Positions 24,178-33,448 are shown, counted from the first letter of the stretch. The stretch: DNA of 64,000 nucleotides from JAUJOE01 sp038252945 (GCA_038252945.1 JBBSHN010000002.1:1-64000), one strand, 5' to 3'. Notes: generated by a model not told the origin, from the sequence alone. Translations and numbers: made by a program.

Positions 24178-25641
24178 TCACCCGGTCGGCGGGCTGTACC
24201 AGGACATACAGTCCGCTCCGGCGCAGGAGCGGAGCCGTTGCAGCTGGCGTTCGAGGTCGGCCTGCACTCGTGCGTACGCCGGTTGGCCGGCGACGCTGTG
24301 GACCTCATAGGGGTCGCGCTTGCGGTCATACAGCTCCACGTCGCCGTTTCGCCAAACCAGCAGCGTGTACCGGTTGGTCCGCACGCCGCGATAAAGCCAC
24401 CCGACCTGGGGAACGTCGTGGGGGGCGGCCTCCAGTGGTACGACGCGATCTCGGCCGTCGGGGACCGTTCCTTTGGCCAGCGGCAACAGGGGCTGTCCGT
24501 CAAGTAGCCGACCGGGCTTCGCTCCCGCCATCTCGGCGAGAGTCGCGCCCAGATCCACCATCGTGACTTCCTGACGACGCACCACTCCCGCGGGCAGGCC
24601 CGGACCGGCGATGATGAGCGGCACTCGTACTGAGGGCTCGTAGCCGAGCAGCTTGCTCTGCCACCTGTGCTCGCCAAGCTGCACTCCGTTGTCGGAGGTG
24701 AAGACCAGGTAGGTGTTTCGGTACTCGTGCTTCTGCTTCAGTTCCGTCACCAGATGCGCCACCGCGCGGTCGACCGCCTGGAGCGACTCGATCCGCTGAA
24801 TGCGAAGTTGCCGCAAGAACTGCAGTCGCTTGGCGCTGATACGTGGCAGCGTCTGCATGAATCGTCCCTTGTCCTGCATGTTCGGCTCGTTGATCGAGGA
24901 ATTGTGCGGAAGCTGAACGGAGGAGAACGTCCCTCCGTCTCGGGGTGCGGGTGGCGGTGCATGCCAGCAGTTACTTCCACCCTCCACGGCCGATTCCGTC
25001 GCGCACTCCAGGTGAGGTGCGATGTAGGACACCCACATGAAGAACGGGCGGTCGCCGTTGGCGAGTGTGTCCAAGGCGCTTCGAGACTCGCCGTCGAACA
25101 GGCTGGTCTGGTAGCTGCCACGATGTCGGGTCGGTGTGCCGAAGCTGTTGGTGATGACGCCGTGGTAGTTGTAGATACCGGCGATCGAGCCGTCCCAGTA
25201 GTCCCAGCCTGGCGGTATGGCCTGGGGGTCGCGGGAGCCGTACTCGTTGAGGTACTTGCCCATGAAGGCCGTCTCATAGCCGGCGTTGTGCAGCCAGACG
25301 GGCAGCGTGTTGGAGTTGTCGAGCTTGTAGTAGCCACCTCGAGGCCACACATTGCTTTGAACGCCGTTGTTGTGCGAGTACTGGCCCGACAGCAACTCGG
25401 CGCGGGCCGGGCAACACAGCGGGTACGGCGACAGCATCTGCCGGAACGTCACTCCACGGTCGGCGAGGAGGCGCTCCACATGAGGCATGTACGGCAGGTC
25501 GTCGGCCCGCATGTCGTCGGTCATGATGAGGACGATGTTGGGACCCGTAGCAGGCGCGTCCGGATCGCTACCGAGAGTCGGCAGCGTCAGCGCGGCAACG
25601 ATAACCAGGGCCACAACAATGCGGGTAGGCGTCCAACGCAT
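24178..25641 (-). CDS. Sulfatase (formylglycine-dependent, membrane-anchored or secreted)
   Basis: About 487 residues from ATG 25641. An N-terminal hydrophobic segment (IVVALVIVAALTLPTLG) looks like a signal anchor. The first metal motif is MTDDMRADDLP (Asp42/Asp43). The active-site motif PLCCPARAELLSGQY has Cys76 in the C-x-P-x-R position to be converted to formylglycine. TSDNGVQLGEHRW supplies later metal ligands. It hydrolyses sulfate esters outside the membrane; the substrate is unknown. An anaerobic or aerobic formylglycine-generating enzyme must be encoded elsewhere. It is convergent with the MDR gene. Confidence 0.93.
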   Translation of the reverse strand: MRWTPTRIVVALVIVAALTLPTLGSDPDAPATGPNIVLIMTDDMRADDLPYMPHVERLLADRGVTFRQMLSPYPLCCPARAELLSGQYSHNNGVQSNVWPRGGYYKLDNSNTLPVWLHNAGYETAFMGKYLNEYGSRDPQAIPPGWDYWDGSIAGIYNYHGVITNSFGTPTRHRGSYQTSLFDGESRSALDTLANGDRPFFMWVSYIAPHLECATESAVEGGSNCWHAPPPAPRDGGTFSSVQLPHNSSINEPNMQDKGRFMQTLPRISAKRLQFLRQLRIQRIESLQAVDRAVAHLVTELKQKHEYRNTYLVFTSDNGVQLGEHRWQSKLLGYEPSVRVPLIIAGPGLPAGVVRRQEVTMVDLGATLAEMAGAKPGRLLDGQPLLPLAKGTVPDGRDRVVPLEAAPHDVPQVGWLYRGVRTNRYTLLVWRNGDVELYDRKRDPYEVHSVAGQPAYARVQADLERQLQRLRSCAGADCMSWYSPPTG

Positions 25642-25750
25642 CCGCCAGCGGCGGCGTCCTAGCAAAGTAGCCGCTCGGAAGGCGCCCGCTGCGGGGGTGA
25701 GTGCGACAGCGGAGGATCCGGCTCCTCGCCGGCGTCTCAACCCTCGTGCC

Positions 25751-25927
25751 TCAGTCGGCGTCTTCGTCGAGGCGCGCGAGCCACGTTGCCAGGCGCTCGA
25801 CCGCAGTCTCGAACTCTGGGTTGAGGTCGACGAACTCCTGCAGTCGGTCTGCGAGCCAGCTCAGCGTGACGTCGTCGGTACCACGGTGCTGGGCCAGCTC
25901 CTCGATTCCGCGGTCTGTGAAGTACAT
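25751..25927 (-). CDS. DUF6104-like small protein
   Basis: A 58-residue acidic protein reading MYFTDRGIEELAQHRGTDDV at the N-terminus and ERLATWLARLDEDAD at the end. I recognise it as the DUF6104 family found next to kgd in streptomycetes and relatives. It is preceded by the kgd stop only 5 bases away (stop at 25932), so it is likely co-transcribed and translated with kgd. The function is unknown; the tight link suggests a role with the 2-oxoglutarate enzyme. Confidence 0.85.
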   Translation of the reverse strand: MYFTDRGIEELAQHRGTDDVTLSWLADRLQEFVDLNPEFETAVERLATWLARLDEDAD

Positions 25928-25931
25928 CGCC

Positions 25932-28900
25932 TCAGTCGCTGAACGCGTCGGAGAGCAGCGTCTTCAGCTCGCCCTGATGCACCGACACCTGCCCGACTGA
26001 CGGCGCGGCGGACTCCGGCCGCGACACCAAGACGAACGGAATGTCACCGAGCTCCGGTGCCAGGTTGAGCTTCATGTGGGGCCACGCCCCCATGTTCGCG
26101 GGCTCGTCTTGTGCCCAGCGGATTTCGCGAAGGTTCGGGTAGCGGCCCATTTCCGCCTTGACCTCGTCGACGGGCCGCGGGTAGAGGCGCTCAAGCCGGG
26201 CGATCGCCGTCGTCGCCGCCTCTGCCCCTCGGCGCTTGCGCTCCGCGTATAGGTCCCAGGTGATACGGCCTGAGCAGAGGATCAGGCGCTCGACCGACTC
26301 GGGTCGAGAGTCGTCGTCGCCGATCAGGGGGCAGAACGTTCCGGACGTGAAGTCAGGAGGTTGTGAGGCTGCCTCTTTGCGCTTGAGCATCGACTTGGGG
26401 GTGAAGACGATGAGCGGGCGATGCCGGGAACTCAGTGAGTGCCGTCGTAACAGGTGAAAGTAGCTCGCCGGTGTCGAAGGCTGCGCCACGGTGAAGGCGT
26501 CGCCCGCTGCGAGGGTAAGGAAGCGCTCGATTCGGGCGGAGGAGTGGTCGGGCCCCTGTCCCTCATAGCCGTGCGGCAGCAGCAGCACGATGCCGCACTG
26601 TTGCTGCCACTTAGCCTCACCGGAGGACACGAATTCGTCGATGACGATTTGAGCGCCGTTGACGAAGTCTCCGAACTGCGCCTCCCAGACGGTGAGTGCC
26701 TCCGGTCGCGCGACGGAGTAGCCGTACTCGAACCCCATGGCGGCGTACTCCGACAGCAGAGAGTCGTAGGCGTAGAACTGCGCTTGGTCAGGGGAGAGAT
26801 TGGCAAGCGGAGTCCACTCCGCCGCGGTACGCCGGTCGATGACGGTGGCGAAGCGCTGAGCGAAGGTCCCGCGGCGCGAATCCTGCCCGGCCAGCCGCAC
26901 TGGGCGTCCCTGGAGGAGCAGCGACCCGAAGGCCAGAATCTCGCCGGTTCCCCAGTCGATCGGACCCTCGGTGATTGCGGCGGCACGACGCTGGAGCTGG
27001 GGCAGCACCTTGGGATGCACGGTGAACCCCTCCGGCGGCGTGACGTGAGCCTCGGCGATCAGCTTGAGCACCTCAAGAGGTACGGCGGTGTCGGTGCTGC
27101 CGGCGGGCGCGCCCTTCTCGCCGTAATCCGGCACCGTGACATAGTCCTCGGCCGCGTCGCCGGTCTGACGCACTTCGGTGAACACTCGCTCGAGTTGCTG
27201 CTGGTAGTCCTTGAGAACCCGCTCGGCCTCCTCGAGGGTGATGTCGCCGCGACCGATCAACGCCTCGGTATAGAGCTTGCGCACCGACCGCTTGTGCTCG
27301 ATGAGGTCATACATCAGCGGCTGAGTGTACGAGGGGTCATCGCCCTCGTTGTGACCTCGTCTGCGGTAGCAGACCAAGTCGATGACGACGTCTTTGTTGA
27401 ACGCCTGCCGGTACTGGAAGGCAAGCTGCGCGACTCGGATGCACGCCTCGGGGTCGTCTCCGTTGACGTGGAAGATCGGCGCCTGCACCATCCGAGCCGC
27501 GTCGGTGGCGTACAGCGAAGAGCGGGATGCCGACGGCGATGTGGTGAATCCAACCTGGTTGTTGACGACCAGATGAATGGTGCCGCCGGTTCGGTAGCCG
27601 CGCAGTTGCGAGAGGTTGAGCGTCTCGGCGACGACGCCCTGCCCGGCGAAGGCTGCGTCGCCGTGCAAGAGAAGCGGAAGCACCGGGAACTCGCTTCCGC
27701 GGTTGAGCAGGTCCTGCTTGGCTCGCGCGATGCCCTCCAGGACGGGGTCGACAGCCTCCAGGTGTGACGGGTTGGCGGCGACAGAGACCTTAACGGTGGC
27801 CCCGCTGCCGCTGGTGAACTCGCCCTCGGCGCCGAGGTGGTACTTGACGTCCCCGGAGCCTTGAACGGTGCGTGGGTCGATGTTGCCCTCGAACTCCCGG
27901 AAGATCTGGTCGTACCGCTTGCCCACGATGTTGGCGAGCACGTTGAGGCGCCCGCGGTGCGACATACCGATGATCACTTCGTCGAGGCGATGAATGGCCG
28001 CCGTCTCGCAGATCTCGTCGATCAACGGAACCGCGGTCTCGCTGCCTTCGAGGCTGAAGCGCTTCTGCCCGACGAACTTGGTCTGCAGAAACGTCTCGAA
28101 CGCCTCGGCCTGGTTGAGCTTGAGCAAGATGCGCAGCTGCTCTTCGCGCGGCGGTTTCTCGTGCGGGCGCTCGACGCGCACTTGGATCCAACGCCGCTGC
28201 TCCGGATCTTGGATGTGCATGTACTCGATGCCGGTTGTACGGCAGTACGAGTCGCGCAAGATGCCGAGAATGTGGCGCAGCTTCATGAAGCGATGTCCAC
28301 CGAAGCTGCCTGTTGCGAACTCCCGGTCGAGGTCCCACAGCGTCAAGCCGTGCGTCTCGATGTCGAGATCAGGGTGGCTGCGCTGCTGGTACTCCAGCGG
28401 GTCGGTGTCGGCCATCATGTGACCACGCACCCGGTACGAGTGGATCATCTCCAGCACCCGCGCTTGCTTGCTGACCTGGTCGTCGTGACTGGCCGAGATG
28501 TCAGAAGCCCAGCGGATCGGCTGATAGGGGATGCGCAATGCGCGGAAAATCTCGTCGTAGAAGTCGTCCTCGCCAAGCAGCAGCGCGTGGATGCGGCGCA
28601 GGAACTCTCCCGACTGCGCCCCCTGGATGATGCGATGGTCGTACGTCGAGGTCAGCGTCATGACCTTGCTGACCGCCTGCCGGGCGAGTGTCTCCTCGCT
28701 GGCTCCCTGGAACTCCGCCGGGTAGTCCATGGAACCCACACCGATGATGCACCCCTGACCGGTCATCAGCCGCGGCACCGAGGAGTTCGTCCCGATCGTG
28801 CCCGGGTTGGTGAGGGTAATCGTCGTACCGGTGAAGTCCTCGACCGTGAGGGAGATGTCGCGTGCTCTGCGGACGAGATCTTCATAGGCGGCCCAGAAGC

Positions 28901-29765
28901 CGGCGAACGATAAGTCCTCCGCTGCCTTGATCGACGGCACCAGCAACTGCCGAGTGCCGTCGGGCTTGCGGGTGTCGATGGCGAGCCCAAGGTTGATGTG
29001 AGCGGGCTCCACCAGCGTCGGCTTGCCATCGATCTTGTCGAAGTCGGAGTTCATCTCCGGCATCGTCTTGAGGGCCTTGACGATCGCGAAGCCGATGATG
29101 TGGGTGAACGACACCTTGCCGCCTCTGGCGCGCGACAGGTGATTGTTGATCACGACCCGGTTGTCGATGAGCAGCTTCACGGGGATGTTGCGGACGCTGG
29201 TCGCCGTGGGCACGGAAAGGCTGGCGTCCATGTTGGCGACGGTTCGAGCCGCCGCTCCCTTCAACGGCACGCGCTCCGGCTCCGTGGGCGCGGCTGCTTT
29301 CTCCGGGATCACCGGATTGTCCTTGGGCACCGGAGGGGTGGCGTCGATCGCGCGCATGGGTGCTGACTTGTCAGCCTTGCGCGCCTCGGTCGGGGTGACC
29401 GACGAGGCAGCGGCTGACCCTGTACCGGCGGCGGGGGAGAGGCTGGGCGGGGTGCTGCTTGGTAGCGGGGTCGATTGTGGCTTGGTGCTCAACGACTCAG
29501 GCGCGCCCTGGTCCGGCTCCTTCGTAGCCTGCGGCGCGCCATTCGTGGGGGCTCGGTCGGCCGAGGAGGCGCCTTGATCTCCGGAAGTGACGCCCTGACC
29601 GGAAGCCCGGTCGGAGAACAGTTCGCGCCAGGCTTCGTCGACGGACTCCGGGTCAGCGGCGTACTTCTCATACATCTCGTCGACGAGCCACTCATTGGCT
29701 CCGAAGTCGGCTGCGCCAACCGTCGTGGCTGAGCGGGATTGATCTGAGGAGGAGCCGGCGGCCAC
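25932..29765 (-). CDS. kgd: Multifunctional 2-oxoglutarate metabolism enzyme (2-oxoglutarate decarboxylase/dehydrogenase E1 with E2-like domain)
   Basis: About 1277 residues from GTG 29765. The N-terminal segment GANEWLVDEMYEKYAADPES is the E1o-type leader. A Pro/Ser/Ala-rich linker of ~150 residues follows. Then comes an E2 acyltransferase-like domain (NLGLAIDTRKPDGTRQLLVP, active-site STYDHRIIQGAQSGEF), and then the thiamine-diphosphate E1 domain (GMSHRGRLNVLANIVGK, LLHGDAAFAGQGVVAETLNL). This E2-E1 fusion is characteristic of Actinobacteria. It feeds the TCA cycle with succinyl groups from 2-oxoglutarate and is normally restrained by GarA. An upstream ATG at 29867 gives a non-family extension. 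Confidence 0.97.
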   Translation of the reverse strand: MAAGSSSDQSRSATTVGAADFGANEWLVDEMYEKYAADPESVDEAWRELFSDRASGQGVTSGDQGASSADRAPTNGAPQATKEPDQGAPESLSTKPQSTPLPSSTPPSLSPAAGTGSAAASSVTPTEARKADKSAPMRAIDATPPVPKDNPVIPEKAAAPTEPERVPLKGAAARTVANMDASLSVPTATSVRNIPVKLLIDNRVVINNHLSRARGGKVSFTHIIGFAIVKALKTMPEMNSDFDKIDGKPTLVEPAHINLGLAIDTRKPDGTRQLLVPSIKAAEDLSFAGFWAAYEDLVRRARDISLTVEDFTGTTITLTNPGTIGTNSSVPRLMTGQGCIIGVGSMDYPAEFQGASEETLARQAVSKVMTLTSTYDHRIIQGAQSGEFLRRIHALLLGEDDFYDEIFRALRIPYQPIRWASDISASHDDQVSKQARVLEMIHSYRVRGHMMADTDPLEYQQRSHPDLDIETHGLTLWDLDREFATGSFGGHRFMKLRHILGILRDSYCRTTGIEYMHIQDPEQRRWIQVRVERPHEKPPREEQLRILLKLNQAEAFETFLQTKFVGQKRFSLEGSETAVPLIDEICETAAIHRLDEVIIGMSHRGRLNVLANIVGKRYDQIFREFEGNIDPRTVQGSGDVKYHLGAEGEFTSGSGATVKVSVAANPSHLEAVDPVLEGIARAKQDLLNRGSEFPVLPLLLHGDAAFAGQGVVAETLNLSQLRGYRTGGTIHLVVNNQVGFTTSPSASRSSLYATDAARMVQAPIFHVNGDDPEACIRVAQLAFQYRQAFNKDVVIDLVCYRRRGHNEGDDPSYTQPLMYDLIEHKRSVRKLYTEALIGRGDITLEEAERVLKDYQQQLERVFTEVRQTGDAAEDYVTVPDYGEKGAPAGSTDTAVPLEVLKLIAEAHVTPPEGFTVHPKVLPQLQRRAAAITEGPIDWGTGEILAFGSLLLQGRPVRLAGQDSRRGTFAQRFATVIDRRTAAEWTPLANLSPDQAQFYAYDSLLSEYAAMGFEYGYSVARPEALTVWEAQFGDFVNGAQIVIDEFVSSGEAKWQQQCGIVLLLPHGYEGQGPDHSSARIERFLTLAAGDAFTVAQPSTPASYFHLLRRHSLSSRHRPLIVFTPKSMLKRKEAASQPPDFTSGTFCPLIGDDDSRPESVERLILCSGRITWDLYAERKRRGAEAATTAIARLERLYPRPVDEVKAEMGRYPNLREIRWAQDEPANMGAWPHMKLNLAPELGDIPFVLVSRPESAAPSVGQVSVHQGELKTLLSDAFSD

Positions 29766-30020
29766 GGGTCTTGAATCACCTTGTCTGGGATGCACGTCGA
29801 ATCGACCGTTGCATATCGGAAGGAACAGCCTCAAGGCTAACTCGCCCGGCCACCGCGCACCCGCCACCTCTCGCGATTGGGGACGGCAACCCCCGGGAGG
29901 TTTCCGGTGTCAGCGTGGCGGATGCACCGCTAGCTGGGCAGATCCGCGGTGCGGACGTGGACTCGGCCACGTCCGCATGGCAAACCTGAGGAGGGCCGGT
30001 CGAATCGGTCGGTGCGCTAC

Positions 30021-30057
30021 AGAAGAGGGGCCGCCCCGGGTGGGCAGCCCCTCTTCT
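30021..30057 (-). terminator. Strong hairpin after the secreted-protein gene
   Basis: AGAAGAGGGGC (30021-30031) and GCCCCTCTTCT (30047-30057) are perfect 11-base arms, with further CCGCCCC/GGGCAG pairing inside. It lies 19 bases past the stop of the secreted-protein gene (minus strand) and about 255 bases upstream of the kgd start. No long T-run follows. Confidence 0.75.
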
Positions 30058-30075
30058 GGGGGTTCGTTCAGTCGG

Positions 30076-31371
30076 TCAGAGACCGGACTTGGTGACCCCA
30101 ATCTTGGCGTAACCCAGATCGATCTGAGCAGCGGCGTCCGGCCCGGTGCCGAGCACGCTGATGCGAAGCTCGGTGATCTGGATGCTCGACTTCGTCTTCT
30201 TGACTACGTGAGCCTGCAACTTAGCCAGACCCGCGATGTTTATCACGTTGTCGCGACCGAAGTGCAGAACTCGGGCGTTGCCGGTTGTCGAGTTCAACAA
30301 GCGAACTCCGAGGATGTGGCTGCCCTTGGTGCTGGTCTTGATGCCCTGTCCCTTGACGTAGTGGACGTTGGCTTTGCCGACGATGCCACGCACAACGAGC
30401 GACTTCGAGCCGCCTTCGCCAAGACGCACCCGAGCAACACGGCCGCGCTCATAGCCGGAGGCCTTCGTCATTGTCTGGTCAGCCGACTCGTCGGTGTGCA
30501 GACCCTTGATGACAAGCCCGGATCCCGTGGGGTTCACCCGAGCAACGTCGCGGCTCTTGCGGTGGCCGTTAGTCCCCTGACATGGCATGACCATGAATGG
30601 CGTTCTGCCGACGTTCACGGTGCCCGCCAAAGCTTGCGCCTTCGCAGCATACGAAGATCCGTGGAACAGCGCGGACTTCACGCCACCGGCGATCGTTGCC
30701 CGCGAATGTGCGAGGAACACCACGGTGCCAGTGGCATCCAGCTTGATTCGCAGCGCCGTGTTTTCGGCTGTGGCGCCGGTCTTGTTGGTGTGCTTGACGC
30801 TCGCACCAAGCGACACTGTCGCGATGCCGGGGATTACTACGGGATGGCCGCGCGTCGGCACACCTAAGCTCAAGGCCCCCACCTTGATGTCAGCGACGGA
30901 GGTCTTGGTGCTCGCCTTGAAACCCTTGGCGGTGTGGTAAGCCCGGGACAGCGAGGTGATCGCGGTGATTTTCGCGGCGCCGGCGGCAGCAGGGTCGCCA
31001 ACCGTTACCGATGCGATGGTGTTCTTGGCCCAGGAGGATGTAACTCCATTCCGCTGAGTGGTCCGAACCCGAGTCTTGGCGCCGTTAACGGTCAAGAGAT
31101 TGAGTGGGCTGACGGAAACCTGAGTGTTTGTCTTGTTGAGGCCGGCCTTGTTGGTGCAGCCGATGACTCTGAATGCGGTCTGGTCCGAGTTGAGAGGCAC
31201 AGAGCCCCCCTTTACTCGGGTGGAGTAGCCAGAAGCCTGCATCGCGTAGTGAGTAGGAGTGGTCTTGCCCGCGGCCGCGGTTGGTGCCGCGGAACTTATC
31301 GGGCTGCTGAGGAGAAGACCACCGGCCGCCATAGAAATTGCGGCGCCTGCGGTCACTGTCTTTCGGAGCAT
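30076..31371 (-). CDS. Secreted protein, choice-of-anchor P-like
   Basis: 431 residues with a Sec signal peptide (MLRKTVTAGAAISMAAGGLL then LSSPISSAAP). The mature part is rich in Ser, Thr, Ala and Val with repeated beta-strand patterns. Two similar halves each contain a 'VxxGGxKSxLxxxG' type element. The ending ELRISVLGTGPDAAAQIDLG with YAKIGV resembles the 'choice-of-anchor P' secreted family of actinobacteria. It has only two cysteines. The function is unknown, most likely surface or matrix. A strong hairpin follows the stop and a long promoter region (31372-31595) precedes it. Confidence 0.75.
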   Translation of the reverse strand: MLRKTVTAGAAISMAAGGLLLSSPISSAAPTAAAGKTTPTHYAMQASGYSTRVKGGSVPLNSDQTAFRVIGCTNKAGLNKTNTQVSVSPLNLLTVNGAKTRVRTTQRNGVTSSWAKNTIASVTVGDPAAAGAAKITAITSLSRAYHTAKGFKASTKTSVADIKVGALSLGVPTRGHPVVIPGIATVSLGASVKHTNKTGATAENTALRIKLDATGTVVFLAHSRATIAGGVKSALFHGSSYAAKAQALAGTVNVGRTPFMVMPCQGTNGHRKSRDVARVNPTGSGLVIKGLHTDESADQTMTKASGYERGRVARVRLGEGGSKSLVVRGIVGKANVHYVKGQGIKTSTKGSHILGVRLLNSTTGNARVLHFGRDNVINIAGLAKLQAHVVKKTKSSIQITELRISVLGTGPDAAAQIDLGYAKIGVTKSGL

Positions 31372-31595
31372 GGGACCCCCAGATCGGGATAATTACGAAT
31401 GGTGACCAGATTGTTACACATAGTGATACAACGAGGAGGGCCTTACGACGTTACGGTTTGGTTAATTTCCGACACATCGCACCTCGGCTCCTGCCCGTTA
31501 CCCAGCGTCCATCAGTATCACCGTGCCCCTCACCTTCGATGATTCGCCACGCCGGGGGAGATAGGAGAGGGCGCAGCGCCTGACCCTCGAACCGG

Positions 31596-32304
31596 TCAAC
31601 CGTCGAACCTGTACCCCATGCCGGGCTCGGTGATGATGTATCTCGGCTGGGTCACGTCCGGCTCGAGCTTGCGCCGCAACTGAGCCGCGAAGACGCGAAG
31701 ATAATTCGCCTCGGTCTCGTATGCGGGGCCCCCACACCGCTTGCAGAAGTTGCCGTTGGGTGACGAGCTTCCCCCTGGTGCGCGCGAGCACTTCTAGCAG
31801 CTGCCACTCAGTGGGAGTGAGGCGAACATGCACCCCATCTGACCGGACGACCGTCTTGGCCACGAGGTCGATGGTGAAGTGGGTAGTGACCACAGGTGTC
31901 TCGGTTGTGGAGGCTTTGCGCCTGACCGCGGCGCGGAGGCGGGCAAGCAGCTCATCCATGCTGAACGGCTTCGTGACGTAGTCGTCGGCACCGGCGTCGA
32001 GGGTCACGTCGAGGTTCTGCGGGAGCCTTTGCAAGGTCTCAGTGAGCAGTTCACGCCCGAGGCCCTCCCGGCGTCTCGCGAAGCGAACCGCGAGCCAGCC
32101 GATCACGGCGCGGTCATGCCGGACCGAGAACAGCACTCCAGCCGCCACCGCCCTGCCATCCCTTACGACCAGGGCGGTCCCACGATGGATGTTGCGTTCC
32201 AACACGTCATCGAAGTTCGCCATCGAACCGAAGAGTGGCTCGACCTCCTCGACGAGATCCATCCAAGAAGAGACGTCGCCCGGCAACGCAAGATTCACCT
32301 TCAA
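31596..32304 (-). pseudogene. GNAT N-terminus fused to C-terminal KdpE response regulator, with frameshift
   Basis: The first ~95 codons from ATG 32304 read as the N-terminal two-thirds of a GNAT acetyltransferase (ALVVRDGRAVAAGVLFSV, IGWLAVRFARRREGLGRELL). Near 32005 the frame passes directly into the end of a KdpE receiver domain (LDAGADDYVTKPFSMDELLA) and its winged-helix output domain (VRLTPTEWQLLEVLARTRGK). At a GGGG/CCCC run near 31725-31734 one extra base shifts the frame. After correction it continues YETEANYLRVFAAQLRRKLE to GMGYRFDG and stops at 31596-31598. The receiver's phosphorylation Asp is missing. This is a deletion fusion plus frameshift. Confidence 0.8.
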
Positions 32305-32389
32305 TTCAGGCGACGCGATGCGGATCGGCGGCGGCGAGCTGGTGCTGAACGCTTGAGGGAGGGGAAGCTGCGGGGATTCGGGCAGCTCG

Positions 32390-32818
32390 TCAGCGGGCAG
32401 GCGTTAGCAACTCGAGGCGAGGGAAGTGGGCCAGATATCGCCGGGCGTCCCGGGTGAGCAGCCGGTAGCCGGCAACGGCCGCGTGCGCGCCGATGTAGAA
32501 GTCGGGCAGGGGAGCCGTCTTTGTCCCTCGGCTGCGCCGATAGGTCAGGAAGGCCTTGCCTGCGACGAACCCAGCCGGATAGGGCAGTGGTTCACGGACG
32601 AACGCGGCCTCGGGCAACGCCTCGTCAAGTTCCTCGATCCGGTCGAAGCCGATCGAGACCTCGGCGTATACGACCGGGTTGACCACGACCGGGCCCTCGT
32701 CGAAGGCGCGCACCAGAGCCTCGCTCGACCAGCCTGCCCAGGCAGGATCATCGGTAAGGACGTCGAGCAGCACGTTGGAGTCAACCAAGGTCACCCTCGA
32801 CGGCACGTCACTCAGCAC
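32390..32818 (-). CDS. vapC: PIN-domain ribonuclease toxin, VapC-like
   Basis: 142 residues from GTG 32818. The PIN acidic residues are in LVDSNVLLDVL (Asp), NPVVYAEVSIGF (Glu), LPDFYIGAHAAVAGY (Asp) and LLTRDARRY (Asp), a complete metal-binding set for RNA cleavage. Its start overlaps the end of the antitoxin gene by 11 bases, the usual TA arrangement. VapC toxins typically cut initiator tRNA or 23S rRNA; the target here is unknown. It sits in a patch of broken and mobile DNA beside a tRNA gene. Confidence 0.88.
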   Translation of the reverse strand: MLSDVPSRVTLVDSNVLLDVLTDDPAWAGWSSEALVRAFDEGPVVVNPVVYAEVSIGFDRIEELDEALPEAAFVREPLPYPAGFVAGKAFLTYRRSRGTKTAPLPDFYIGAHAAVAGYRLLTRDARRYLAHFPRLELLTPAR

Positions 32819-33035
32819 GCAGCAGGTCCATCAGCTCATCGGTCGACAGTCCGGTCGTCGCGCGACCGCGCAACCGGTTGACGATGCGCGCGCCGCGGGT
32901 CTCGCCGGCGGTTCGGTGCACGATGCGCAGCGTGTTTCCGTCCTCGACCACGTCGACGTCGTCGCCTTCGGCGAACCCGTGGCGGTGCCGCAGGTCGGCC
33001 GGGATTGTCACTTGCCCTTTGCTGTTCAGCTTCAT
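32808..33035 (-). CDS. vapB: AbrB/SpoVT-type antitoxin, VapB-like
   Basis: 75 residues from ATG 33035, preceded by AGGAGGGG. The N-terminus MKLNSKGQVTIPADLRHRHG is the swapped-hairpin DNA-binding signature of AbrB/MazE antitoxins. The C-terminal half (GLSTDELMDLLRAE) should wrap the toxin. The pair with vapC probably represses its own promoter in the 33036-33065 region, where TATCGGATGTAATACAGGATA-like half sites occur. The longer frame to 33050 adds residues before the ribosome binding site. Confidence 0.88.
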   Translation of the reverse strand: MKLNSKGQVTIPADLRHRHGFAEGDDVDVVEDGNTLRIVHRTAGETRGARIVNRLRGRATTGLSTDELMDLLRAE

Positions 33036-33070
33036 CACCCCTCCTGACATGTATCGGATGTAATACAGGA

Positions 33071-33190
33071 TACGCCTGGTCTGGTCGCCCCAACACCGAC
33101 AAGCGCCGCGAGGTCCGGATCCCCGACTTCCTCGCCGAGCAACTCGTGGTCCTCATCGAGGGCAAGGCACCCTGTCTTCCCGGCCGACCG
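33071..33190 (+). pseudogene. Tyrosine-integrase remnant next to tRNA-Arg
   Basis: A short frame reads NTDKRREVRIPDFLAEQLVV then LIEGKAP, resembling the 'K-T-x-x-R-R-x-V-P-I-P-x-F-L' strand and helix of actinobacterial tyrosine recombinases just before the catalytic HxxR region. The frame goes on to about 33307 without recognisable R-H-R-Y residues. The nearby tRNA-Arg gene is a plausible old integration site. The match is short and judged by eye. Confidence 0.4.
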
Positions 33191-33376
33191 CAGCGGCGGA
33201 CCGACGCCCTGGACAAAGCGCGTCTCGCCGCAGATCTTCCGATGCGCCCGGGCGGCCCGCGGGGAGAGGACCGAAGATCCTGTCGTTGCCCAAGCGTTGC
33301 CCAATGAGCAGGTGATCGACCTGGCGGTATCTCGGCGAAAAGGTAAACCCGCAGTTCAGGGCCGCAATTCAAAGAG

Positions 33377-33448
33377 CGCCCCCGGTAGGATTCGAACCTA
33401 CGCTCCCGCCTCCGGAGGGCGGTGCTCTATCCCCTGAGCTACGGGGGC
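33377..33448 (-). tRNA. tRNA-Arg (anticodon CCG)
   Basis: A full cloverleaf on the minus strand: acceptor GCCCCCG/CGGGGGC, D-stem GCTC/GAGC, anticodon stem CCGCC/GGCGG with loop CTCCGGA giving anticodon CCG, and T-arm GTAGG-TTCGAAT-CCTAC. The discriminator is G and CCA is not encoded. It reads the codon CGG. Confidence 0.97.

Noticed and set aside
24178..25641. Phosphatase or phosphonate hydrolase instead of sulfatase
   Set aside because: The C-C-P-A-R active-site context and TDD metal motif are those of formylglycine sulfatases.
26454..27767. 437-codon open frame opposite kgd
   Set aside because: It is the antisense shadow of a strongly conserved gene in high-GC DNA. The translation has no family-like sequence.
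27837..28913. 358-codon open frame opposite kgd
   Set aside because: Antisense shadow of the E1/E2 domains; composition is typical of shadows (rich in Arg, Val, Asp, Leu without motifs).
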